This document shows positions 23,560 to 29,249 of a stretch of DNA of 29,249 nt, in pieces. Positions within the stretch are counted from its first letter, which is position 1; every line of letters begins with the position of its first letter. This stretch comes from CAZTLE01 sp964614415 (GTDB lineage: Bacteria > Bacteroidota > Bacteroidia > Flavobacteriales > Flavobacteriaceae). The notes beneath the pieces were generated by a model. It was not told the origin of the DNA, did no database searches, and worked only from the letters and a program-made list of their open reading frames with translations. Both the position numbers and the translations under genes were made by a program. The stretch lies in NCBI GenBank assembly GCA_964614415.1, contig CAZTLE010000027.1:1-29249 (forward strand), written 5' to 3'.

Positions 23560-24288
23560 TCAATTCATCGAAACACAGACATTTCTCGACAATGAAGAAT
23601 TGATGCGCTCCACATTGTCCATGAATGTCTTGGTAAAGGGGATTTGATGAGCATGTTTTCTAATGATACACAGTGCTTTACCATATTGAATACGGGTTAT
23701 GTAATCACTATTAATAATATAGCTTTTATGAATTCGAAGAAAGTTCTTAGGTAAAATATCAGTGAATGTCTTAAGGGTTTTGAAAGCACCTACCACTGAG
23801 CCGTCACTTAGGTGGAAGTCGGTCGTGTTGTTGTCGGCCTTCAGAAACAAAATCTCATCAGTGTTAAGATAGTGGTAATCCTTGTAGGATTTAAGGCAGA
23901 TCACCTTACTCCCAGTCATCGGGTGTTTTTTTTTGTAGTTAAGGATGCATTTTCGAATGGCTAATTCATTAGCCGGTGTAAGCAGATAATCGAAGATGTC
24001 TTGTTTAAAGACTTCATACGCCATGTCTTTGGTAGCGGAAAGCACTACTATGGATGGTTTGTTCTTGGCGTACTGCTGAATTTCAGAAATAAGTTCGAAA
24101 GGCTTTATATCCGCGGCATCAATATTTAGGAAGATGAGGTCCGGTGATGTCTTCAGTACTGTGTTAAGAGCTTCCTCGTATTCACTGGAAGATCCCATGT
24201 AACGCATATCGATAAACTCGTCTATGACCGACTTGATCATCGCCGTTGTCCGGGTATCTTTTTCTATGATGAAGTAATCTCTCAACAC
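23560..24288 (-). CDS. LytTR-family transcriptional regulator with a degenerate receiver domain
   Basis: A 242-residue protein. The first ~120 residues have a receiver fold, but the phospho-acceptor is replaced: where PDLIFLD is normal it reads PDLIFLNID (Asn55). The acidic pair is reduced to IIEKD (Glu9, Asp11), and the conserved Lys-Pro is LLTP. Residues ~128-235 are a LytTR DNA-binding domain (EILFLKADNNTTDFHLSDG, FLRIHKSYIIN, IPFTKTF). It probably binds DNA without normal phosphorylation. The start is a GTG at 24288 with a TTG one codon later; the choice is uncertain. No LytS-type kinase is adjacent. Confidence 0.87.
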   Translation of the reverse strand: MLRDYFIIEKDTRTTAMIKSVIDEFIDMRYMGSSSEYEEALNTVLKTSPDLIFLNIDAADIKPFELISEIQQYAKNKPSIVVLSATKDMAYEVFKQDIFDYLLTPANELAIRKCILNYKKKHPMTGSKVICLKSYKDYHYLNTDEILFLKADNNTTDFHLSDGSVVGAFKTLKTFTDILPKNFLRIHKSYIINSDYITRIQYGKALCIIRKHAHQIPFTKTFMDNVERINSSLSRNVCVSMN

Positions 24289-24570
24289 AAGTAGGTTTAC
24301 CTGGATAAAAGTATTTTGTTTAAGTAGTGGGTGAGTATGGATATGTATTACTTATTATAAGGACAGCTCCTACTTTTTTGCCTTTTTTGATCTGTTTATG
24401 CTTTGTAAATAGCTGTTAAACAAAGAATTGAAAGCCCCTGTATTATCAGGGGAATCCGGCTTTTCAAAAATTGGATTTGCGGGCGGGCGTTTGTAGAAGC
24501 TCAAAAAAGGTTAAACAAAATTGACTTTTGCAAAACGACGATCGGAACCAACTTCTCATATAAAACAATA
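24289..24570. other. Intergenic region upstream of the LytTR gene
   Basis: About 280 nt without a supported gene, AT-rich, lying between the LytTR start and the terminator at 24571-24592. It holds a perfect 6-bp hairpin (CCCCTG-TATTAT-CAGGGG, 24435-24452) without a long T run, and short repeats of TTGTTTAAC. It must contain the LytTR promoter, but no good -7 box was found. Confidence 0.5.
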
Positions 24571-24578
24571 AAGCCCGC
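24556..24578. repeat. 23-nt sequence shared with 754-776
   Basis: Identical to 754-776; it covers the AT-rich flank and left arm of the terminator that follows. Confidence 0.8.
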
Positions 24579-24592
24579 TGAGAAGCGGGCTT
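24571..24592. terminator. Intrinsic terminator after the lipocalin-like lipoprotein gene
   Basis: AAGCCCGCT (24571-24579) pairs with AGCGGGCTT (24584-24592) around a GAGA loop, with T-rich tails on both strands. It lies about 35 nt after the stop of the minus-strand lipoprotein gene at 24627. Confidence 0.87.
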
Positions 24593-24626
24593 TTATATTG
24601 GGGAGGAAATTTAGTACGCTTTTACT

Positions 24627-25154
24627 TTACTTGGTGTAAGTAGCAATGGCTGTAACTGTGGTCGTAATTGTAAAACCTAAATCAGGGTCAGTAACAGTCT
24701 CTTCTTCGGTAGCTGAGATACGCAGGGTGTTCTCAGTCAATTCGACAATAGTACCGGTGCTGGTCTCGCCGCCGGAAGTAATGGTAAGCTCACTTCCATT
24801 AAGTTCCCAGGTGCCGCTGTCGAAAAGCGTAAGTCCGGTAACAGTTTCCGTAGATGATTGTCCCAGAACGGTCGTTGTTAGCTCAAGACTGTAGGTTCCT
24901 TCGGAAGTAAACTCATTAGGGTCACTGCTAATGTTAAGGGTGTAGTTCTCGTCAAAAGACTCCCCTGTAAAATCGGCAGTAATCGTTTGTCCTGAAGCTT
25001 CCGTAACGGTGGTTCCGCTATAGTCAACTCCGGTTCCGGTCCAAAGACCAAGAATCAGATCCACATCAGGAGTACCGCCGTCGTCATCGTTGTTCTTGCA
25101 CGAAGCAAAAACGGTTACCAGGGCCGCTAATGCGATCAGTTTAAATGTCCTCAT
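24627..25154 (-). CDS. Lipocalin-like lipoprotein, copy 1
   Basis: A 175-residue lipoprotein: signal MRTFKLIALAALVTVFASC with Cys19 lipidated, an Asp-rich linker (KNNDDDGG), then an antiparallel beta domain starting LILGLWTGTG, with alternating Thr/Glu/Val strands and GTWELNGSELTITSG. This is the layout of the lipocalin-like lipoproteins common in Flavobacteriia, probably anchored in the outer membrane; no function is known for most. It is clearly related to the protein encoded 75 nt upstream: both have GTW-x-L-x3-LTIT/ITLT, then a GTI-x-EL-x2-N-LR segment. It has its own candidate -7 box (25191-25198). Confidence 0.82.
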   Translation of the reverse strand: MRTFKLIALAALVTVFASCKNNDDDGGTPDVDLILGLWTGTGVDYSGTTVTEASGQTITADFTGESFDENYTLNISSDPNEFTSEGTYSLELTTTVLGQSSTETVTGLTLFDSGTWELNGSELTITSGGETSTGTIVELTENTLRISATEEETVTDPDLGFTITTTVTAIATYTK

Positions 25155-25190
25155 AGTAGTAATAGTGTTTAAGGTTTAAAAATAAAACGC

Positions 25191-25198
25191 CAAAAATA
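25191..25198 (-). promoter_or_regulatory. Candidate -7 promoter box for lipoprotein copy 1
   Basis: TATTTTTG on the minus strand matches TAnnTTTG exactly, 36 nt before the ATG at 25154. No clear TTG lies at the -33 distance. Confidence 0.4.
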
Positions 25199-25228
25199 CA
25201 CTATATTTTAACTATGAGGTGTGAAAAC

Positions 25229-25759
25229 CTAATTTAATCGCTCAAAAGTGAATCGCTCAAGAATATTGGTTGAAGTGCTCGTCTGCCCATCAACTTCATC
25301 GCGGTTGCTGCTAATTTGATATCTGAGGCGATTGTTTGTGAGTTCCAGAATGGTCCCTTCCAGAACGTCGTCGCCATCGGTAAGTGTGATCCGATTGTCT
25401 TCCAGTGACCAGGTGCCATTCTCTGAAGTGAGAATTATACCCTGAGATAATGACGTTTGACCATCACTATTGGTTATAAATAAATCCAGGGTAAAATTGC
25501 CCGATCGTGAGTAATTAGGCGGGTTCTCACCGAAAAAGATCGTCGAATTAAAGTCATAGCCCTCGCCATTAAAAGTAGATGTAGTTGCGCCATCGGCACT
25601 AACAATGGTAAGTGTGCTTCCCTCAACGGTATACGCAATGAACCTCCAGGTTCCAACGAGCGTACCGGTCCTGTCGGTTACCGGAGTGTCGTCGCCCGTA
25701 CTCGAACATGCCGAGAGCACTACGGTAAGCGTTAGTAATAGTATTTTCAAGCCCTTCAT
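25229..25759 (-). CDS. Lipocalin-like lipoprotein, copy 2
   Basis: A 176-residue lipoprotein with signal MKGLKILLLTLTVVLSAC (Cys18 lipidated), then a Ser/Thr/Asp linker and a beta domain opening LVGTWRFIAYTVEG. The C-terminal half (GTWSLEDNRITLTDG ... EGTILELTNNRLRYQ) aligns with the neighbouring copy 1, so the two arose by duplication and have diverged widely. A weaker promoter-like TACCTTTT lies at 25778-25785, 19-26 nt before the ATG. Function unknown; envelope location is inferred from the lipobox. Confidence 0.82.
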   Translation of the reverse strand: MKGLKILLLTLTVVLSACSSTGDDTPVTDRTGTLVGTWRFIAYTVEGSTLTIVSADGATTSTFNGEGYDFNSTIFFGENPPNYSRSGNFTLDLFITNSDGQTSLSQGIILTSENGTWSLEDNRITLTDGDDVLEGTILELTNNRLRYQISSNRDEVDGQTSTSTNILERFTFERLN

Positions 25760-25856
25760 AACAAAATTTTTATAGGAAAAAGGTACGGATTTCTCCGAAA
25801 ACCGGGTAAGAGATTATAATTTATGACTTTTATACCGATCTTGGGACTCCACGGAA

Positions 25857-26708
25857 TTAACGTTCCATGGCAAAGGCCTCCTGTATGTGCAGGTGCGCAC
25901 AATCCGACTGACACTTCCCGTCCTCAATGAACTGCAATGGTTTTTCCGTGTGTACAATCCCTTCGTTCTGTACTTTGAGCAGGTGCCAGTCGTCCATTGT
26001 CAGCAGTTCGCCATGGATGCGGAGCGACTTTCCAACATGTGGCAGGATAGAGGCGTCCAAAGGCTGTCCTTCCTCATTTACAAGCATGAGGTATTTTGGT
26101 CCGTCCGGGTCATCCGTGGTTGCCAAAACAGGTGGAATGCCGCCACTTATGCAGCGAACGGCACAGCTTCGATGTATCTTCCCGTGTCCGGGTTTCATAA
26201 CGCCAAAGAAGCACTTGGGGTCGACGATCTCTCCTTCAAATACCTGATTGCCCATTGAATGCGCCTCAGGAAGGGGTGTTGCCTCCGAATTACTTATCGA
26301 GACGTCCTCCTCAATCACTACCTGCAACACTGTTTTTCCGTCATAGTAAATGAGATTCCCTTCGATGTCCAGGGTTTTCTGATGAACGTCTCCCAATTTT
26401 CTCATAACACCCAAGACACTTCGCTTTCCAAAGCCAACGAGCAATACATTTTGAATTTCTCCGTCTTCCGAAACAGTTCGCAACAGAGGATAAGGCGATT
26501 CGTGATATACCCCTGTAAGCTTTGTCTTTTTAGTAAGCTCGAAGGTGCTGTTCGCAAAGGGCTTTTGGAAGAATGCAAAAAGTGCCGCTCCCAATACCAG
26601 TATCGCCACAATACCAAGCACGGTTCGTTTCAGTTTTTTTCGGGTGGACGGGCCTACTTCGTCCAGGTAGCCTACAAAAAATTCATCATTCTTCTTCATC
26701 GCGATCAT
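25857..26708 (-). CDS. Membrane-anchored Cys/His-rich protein, probably a redox partner
   Basis: A 283-residue protein with a charged N-terminus, one membrane helix (~29-47) and a large domain expected outside the cytoplasm. Its central motif, GEIVDPKCFFGVMKPGHGK followed by IHRSCAVRCISGGIPPV, holds Cys166, His175, His179, Cys182 and Cys186. A second cluster near the end (CQSDCAHLH) holds Cys266, Cys270, His272 and His274. Such spacing suggests metal or cofactor binding. I do not recognise a named family. The first ATG overlaps the Rieske-protein gene by 23 nt; the ATG at 26699 is an equal choice. It is the last gene of the redox operon, so a role in electron transfer or in cofactor assembly for its neighbour is plausible. 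Confidence 0.7.
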   Translation of the reverse strand: MIAMKKNDEFFVGYLDEVGPSTRKKLKRTVLGIVAILVLGAALFAFFQKPFANSTFELTKKTKLTGVYHESPYPLLRTVSEDGEIQNVLLVGFGKRSVLGVMRKLGDVHQKTLDIEGNLIYYDGKTVLQVVIEEDVSISNSEATPLPEAHSMGNQVFEGEIVDPKCFFGVMKPGHGKIHRSCAVRCISGGIPPVLATTDDPDGPKYLMLVNEEGQPLDASILPHVGKSLRIHGELLTMDDWHLLKVQNEGIVHTEKPLQFIEDGKCQSDCAHLHIQEAFAMER

Positions 26709-27738
26709 GTATGTATACGGGGGTCACTTCGGTACCCTCCGGACGGGGTTCGGGATTTATGTAAACTGTAGCGCCTATCAATTTGAGCTCATAGGTGGCT
26801 ATTTTTTCGGTAAATGGGGGTGGTGATTGGCCGTTGTGCGGCAAATACTGATATCCATGCCAGGGACAGGTGATGCAACCGTCGATGATCTTTCCTTCAC
26901 CCAACGGACCACCCTGGTGCTTACAGACATTATGTACAGCCGATAGCTTGCCCTCATGCTTAAATATGGCTACGCGCTCTTTCCCCACGGTAAATATCTT
27001 TGCCCGGGTATCTTCAATTTCTGAAATGGCGCATACTTGTAACCATCCTCTTTCGTCTTCTTCGGGCCCGTTGCTGTCCTTTCGTACTTCTTTGACTCCT
27101 GCTGTCACATGGAGTCCGGCAACGACAAAAAAGCCGACGATCAGGAACCCCATGGTGAAGGGGGATGTCTCCTGCTGAAACGCCCCCAGGAATACGTGCA
27201 TGATAATAAGAGCGTATGCCAGATACACCAGCATATGCAATCGCTTCCAGACTTTGGGTGACAAATTCTTCAGAAAAAAATCATGACTCGTAGCCGCCAT
27301 GGCAAATAAGATCAGTAATGCCAAAAAGCCCAGCACCTGAAACGGAAATTGGGTCAAAGAACCGTATTCCATATTCGAGGTGAAAATCGAGTATATGGGG
27401 TTCACATCACCCAGGGCGTGAAACTGAAAAATCGAAAATCCGCCGTGAATCAGTGCAGCCAGGAACATGCTTACGCCCAGGTGTCGCCGGTTATAGAGAA
27501 GCGGCATGAAGCGGGAGTCCAGGCGCGATAGCGGCCCGATAACCAGGATGATATGCAGCATGATAACCGCTAATGAACCGAACGACCGGATGACAAGCGT
27601 TTCAATACTCGTTTCCGAATTAAAAGCGAATGTCAGGCCGGCAAAGACTACAAGGTATAACACCATCCCAAGGGCAATGAGCCGGTCGTAGGTTTTCTTG
27701 TGCTTATTCCAAAGCACCATTTGATAATCGAGTCCCAT
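26686..27738 (-). CDS. Fusion of a ferric-reductase-like heme membrane domain with a Rieske [2Fe-2S] domain
   Basis: A 350-residue protein in two parts. Residues ~18-215 form about six membrane helices with His in the helix positions that bind b-type hemes in the ferric reductase/MsrQ family (His62, His98, His168, His181 are candidates). Residues ~230-330 are a Rieske domain, with CKHQG (Cys272, His274) and CPWHG (Cys291, His294) as cluster ligands. The Rieske part would lie on one membrane face and pass electrons to or from the hemes. The start ATG overlaps the TAA of the small upstream gene by 1 nt (27738). The partner could be the quinone pool supplied by the upstream TPP enzyme; this is inference. 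Confidence 0.85.
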   Translation of the reverse strand: MGLDYQMVLWNKHKKTYDRLIALGMVLYLVVFAGLTFAFNSETSIETLVIRSFGSLAVIMLHIILVIGPLSRLDSRFMPLLYNRRHLGVSMFLAALIHGGFSIFQFHALGDVNPIYSIFTSNMEYGSLTQFPFQVLGFLALLILFAMAATSHDFFLKNLSPKVWKRLHMLVYLAYALIIMHVFLGAFQQETSPFTMGFLIVGFFVVAGLHVTAGVKEVRKDSNGPEEDERGWLQVCAISEIEDTRAKIFTVGKERVAIFKHEGKLSAVHNVCKHQGGPLGEGKIIDGCITCPWHGYQYLPHNGQSPPPFTEKIATYELKLIGATVYINPEPRPEGTEVTPVYIHDRDEEE

Positions 27739-27896
27739 TATTCTTCAGGATTGGTTATTTGGACGTTCTCTGTTGGGTCAGTTATGGACTCCTTGTCGAT
27801 AGATAGTCCCTTTACCGAGAAAAACAGCAGTATAGGAATTGCGATCAGCAGAGCGATCCAGATATTTCTATGGGTTTTGAACATTCCGGAAGTCAT
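27738..27896 (-). CDS. Very small membrane protein (52 aa)
   Basis: A 52-residue ORF from the ATG at 27896 to the TAA at 27738. It has a short charged start (MTSGMFKTHRN), one membrane helix (IWIALLIAIPILLFFSV) and a polar, acidic tail. It starts 1 nt after the stop of the upstream small gene and overlaps the Rieske-fusion gene by 1 nt. The tight packing is the main evidence that it is real. It may be a small subunit or assembly factor of the redox complex; no family was recognised. Confidence 0.65.
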   Translation of the reverse strand: MTSGMFKTHRNIWIALLIAIPILLFFSVKGLSIDKESITDPTENVQITNPEE

Positions 27897-27897
27897 A

Positions 27898-28110
27898 TCA
27901 TTCGGTATTGGTTCGTTTTAGTTTTCCGATTAGAAATGGCCAGGTAGCGATCGCTCCGGGAAACAATAGTAATCGGACTTTGAATTTGCTGTTCTGAATC
28001 AGCGGATCGATACGCCCTGCGCCTTTGATCACGAAGTAGATGCCAAAAAGCAGTCCCATGCCGAAATAGACAGCGAGAATGATCACGAATACGTTAATTA
28101 CCGTCAACAT
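27898..28110 (-). CDS. Small membrane protein (70 aa)
   Basis: A 70-residue protein with two likely helices: a long first one (VINVFVIILAVYFGMGLLFGIYFVI in part, ~4-28) and a second around LLLFPGAIATWPFLIGK (~47-63), ending in Lys/Arg/Thr. The ATG directly follows the TAG of the TPP-enzyme gene (28111-28113). Its place between that enzyme and the heme/Rieske protein suggests a small subunit or accessory of the same membrane redox system. No named family was recognised. Confidence 0.75.
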   Translation of the reverse strand: MLTVINVFVIILAVYFGMGLLFGIYFVIKGAGRIDPLIQNSKFKVRLLLFPGAIATWPFLIGKLKRTNTE

Positions 28111-29249
28111 CTAGATCAAATTTACATCACATACGATATCCAACAAGGCAGGTCCGTCATACTCTCGCATCCGGATCATAGCGGCTTCGAGGTCTTCGGC
28201 TTTTTCCACCCGAATACCCAGAGCGCCACAGTTATTCGCAAATTGGGCAAAATTTGGATTATGTAGGCTGGTTTGCCATACGTCTACTTCGGCAGCTCGT
28301 TGTTCCTTGGAGATCTTACCCAGTTCGGAATTGTTAAGCAGTACGTGTTTGATATTCATATTGTACTTGACAAGGGTCATCCATTCCCCCAGATACTGAC
28401 CCAATCCGCCGTCGCCGGAAACCGACCAGATAGGACGTTCTTTGCCCTGAGCAGCCCAGGCACCCATAGCGGCAGGAAGGGCAAATCCGATCGATCCGAG
28501 GTATCCGGACATCAAAATAGATTGGTTATGCGGTTCAAAATAACGGCCAAAAGAATAGGTGTTATTTCCTACGTCTACGGCGATCACGGCATTTTCCGGT
28601 ACCACTCGATTCATCACATCGAAAACCGCGATGGAACTCAGTCCTTTTTCACTTTGGTCTTTCAATCGGCTTTCCTTTTCAGTACGCCAAATAGCCCAGC
28701 GTTCGGCAATCTCGTTGCGCTGATCTAAGGTATTCAGCTTGCCCTGAGTAGCCTGTTCAATGAGTTGTAGCGTTTCGGAAATCTCTCCCCAGAGCGCTGC
28801 ATCGATCTTGTGGAACTTGCTCAACGCCATGGGGTCGAAGTCTACCTGTATGATAGGTTTTTTAGGTGTAATGCCTGTATGATTGGAGAACGAAGCTCCA
28901 AATACAATGAGGAGGTCGCTTTCATTCATAAACCAGGAGGCAATAGGCGTTCCACTGCGCCCCAACACGCCACAGCCCAACTCGTGGGAATCGGGAATAA
29001 GGCCTTTACCCTTAAATGTGGTTATGACCGGACAGTTCAGTTTCTCGGCAAAGGCAATGATGGCATCCATTTGAAAACGCGCTCCATGACCCACAATAAT
29101 GGCCGGTCGTTTGGAAGCTGTGATCATATCCACGGCTTTGTCCAGCACCTGTCGCGGGGGAGAAATATTAAGCGGAGTGATACGACCCTCCGGAGTTTGT
29201 GCTTTTTCGTTCTTCGGTTTTGCGGTGAAAGCCACTTCGTCGGGGAAGG
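28111..29249 (-). CDS. Thiamine-pyrophosphate-dependent enzyme, pyruvate-oxidase (PoxB)-like, N-terminus outside window
   Basis: The frame stays open to the window edge, so the N-terminal pyrimidine-binding domain (~180 residues) is missing; 378 residues are seen. The central domain (PAIIVGHGARFQMDAIIAFAEKL ... ASWFMNESDLLIVFGASFSNHTG) and the C-terminal TPP domain are present. The latter carries the cofactor motif GDGGLGQ ... LLNNSELG (near 28345-28416). The end (NFAQFANNCGALGIRVEKAEDL) is very like PoxB, the quinone-linked pyruvate:acetate enzyme; acetolactate synthase is a less likely alternative. If it reduces quinone, its association with a heme/Rieske protein in one operon makes sense. 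A GTG at 29235 is not the true start, because coding sequence continues upstream. Confidence 0.82.
   Translation of the reverse strand, partial: FPDEVAFTAKPKNEKAQTPEGRITPLNISPPRQVLDKAVDMITASKRPAIIVGHGARFQMDAIIAFAEKLNCPVITTFKGKGLIPDSHELGCGVLGRSGTPIASWFMNESDLLIVFGASFSNHTGITPKKPIIQVDFDPMALSKFHKIDAALWGEISETLQLIEQATQGKLNTLDQRNEIAERWAIWRTEKESRLKDQSEKGLSSIAVFDVMNRVVPENAVIAVDVGNNTYSFGRYFEPHNQSILMSGYLGSIGFALPAAMGAWAAQGKERPIWSVSGDGGLGQYLGEWMTLVKYNMNIKHVLLNNSELGKISKEQRAAEVDVWQTSLHNPNFAQFANNCGALGIRVEKAEDLEAAMIRMREYDGPALLDIVCDVNLI

Noticed and set aside
24435..24452. Hairpin CCCCTG-TATTAT-CAGGGG as a terminator
   Set aside because: No T run follows on either strand and no gene ends just before it; kept only as an unexplained hairpin in the intergenic region.
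26259..26771. 170-codon plus-strand reading frame opposite the Cys/His-rich protein gene
   Set aside because: Antisense shadow of a better-supported gene; its composition (many Cys, Arg, Ser) is typical of a non-coding frame.
1..29249. CRISPR arrays, tRNA/rRNA genes, insertion sequences, phage genes
   Set aside because: No regularly spaced repeats, no cloverleaf or rRNA-like stretch, and no transposase or integrase reading frame was seen on either strand.

Overview
The window looks like a chromosomal piece of a marine-type Flavobacteriaceae (Bacteroidota). The signs are a Bacteroidota-style membrane pyrophosphatase end, a TonB-dependent receptor with a carboxypeptidase-regulatory-like N-terminus, LytTR and TPR-kinase regulators, lipoproteins of the lipocalin-like type, almost no Shine-Dalgarno sequences, and a few matches to the Bacteroidota -7 box TAnnTTTG. 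No rRNA, tRNA, insertion sequence or CRISPR array was seen. This is judged by eye; no searches were run.

Layout. (1) 1-743, plus strand: the C-terminal end of hppA (Na+/H+-pumping pyrophosphatase) with a long acidic tail carrying a repeat. (2) 744-875: a shared terminator for converging transcripts. (3) 876-20081, minus strand: twenty tightly packed genes (largest gap 36 nt, many 4-nt ATGA or 1-nt overlaps), bracketed by terminators at 768-812 and 20323-20351. This is a biosynthetic operon. In transcription order it runs: dehydratase, chain-length-factor-like KS, ketoreductase, ACP, AcpS, phytoene-desaturase/RetSat-like oxidoreductase, TonB receptor, periplasmic helical-repeat protein, active KS, PIG-L deacetylase, GT2 glycosyltransferase, BtrH-like protein, hot-dog thioesterase, degenerate BtrH-like protein, BtrH-like protein, ABC ATPase, ABC-2 permease, two ATP-grasp ligases, CPBP membrane protease. 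(4) 20373-24288, minus: a NarL-type response regulator, a TPR histidine kinase, a 54-aa lipoprotein and a LytTR protein with a degenerate receiver. (5) 24627-25759: two related lipocalin-like lipoproteins. (6) 25857-29249, minus: a compact redox operon with a TPP-dependent pyruvate-oxidase-like enzyme (5' end outside the window), two very small membrane proteins, a ferric-reductase-like/Rieske fusion and a membrane-anchored Cys/His-rich protein.

Working model for the operon (inference). A KS/CLF heterodimer, ketoreductase and dehydratase, without an enoyl reductase, would build a conjugated polyene acyl chain on the dedicated ACP, which AcpS would activate. The GT2 enzyme plus the PIG-L deacetylase would attach an N-acetyl-hexosamine and expose its amine. 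ATP-grasp ligases plus BtrH-type acyltransferases would form amide bonds from ACP-bound acyl or aminoacyl groups, by the same logic as the BtrJ/BtrI/BtrH side-chain system of butirosin. The ABC exporter and the TonB receptor would move the product. The operon lacks the aromatic starter genes, MMPL pump and LolA-like genes expected of flexirubin or aryl-polyene clusters, so it is best regarded as an uncharacterised type II PKS / ATP-grasp / BtrH hybrid pathway.
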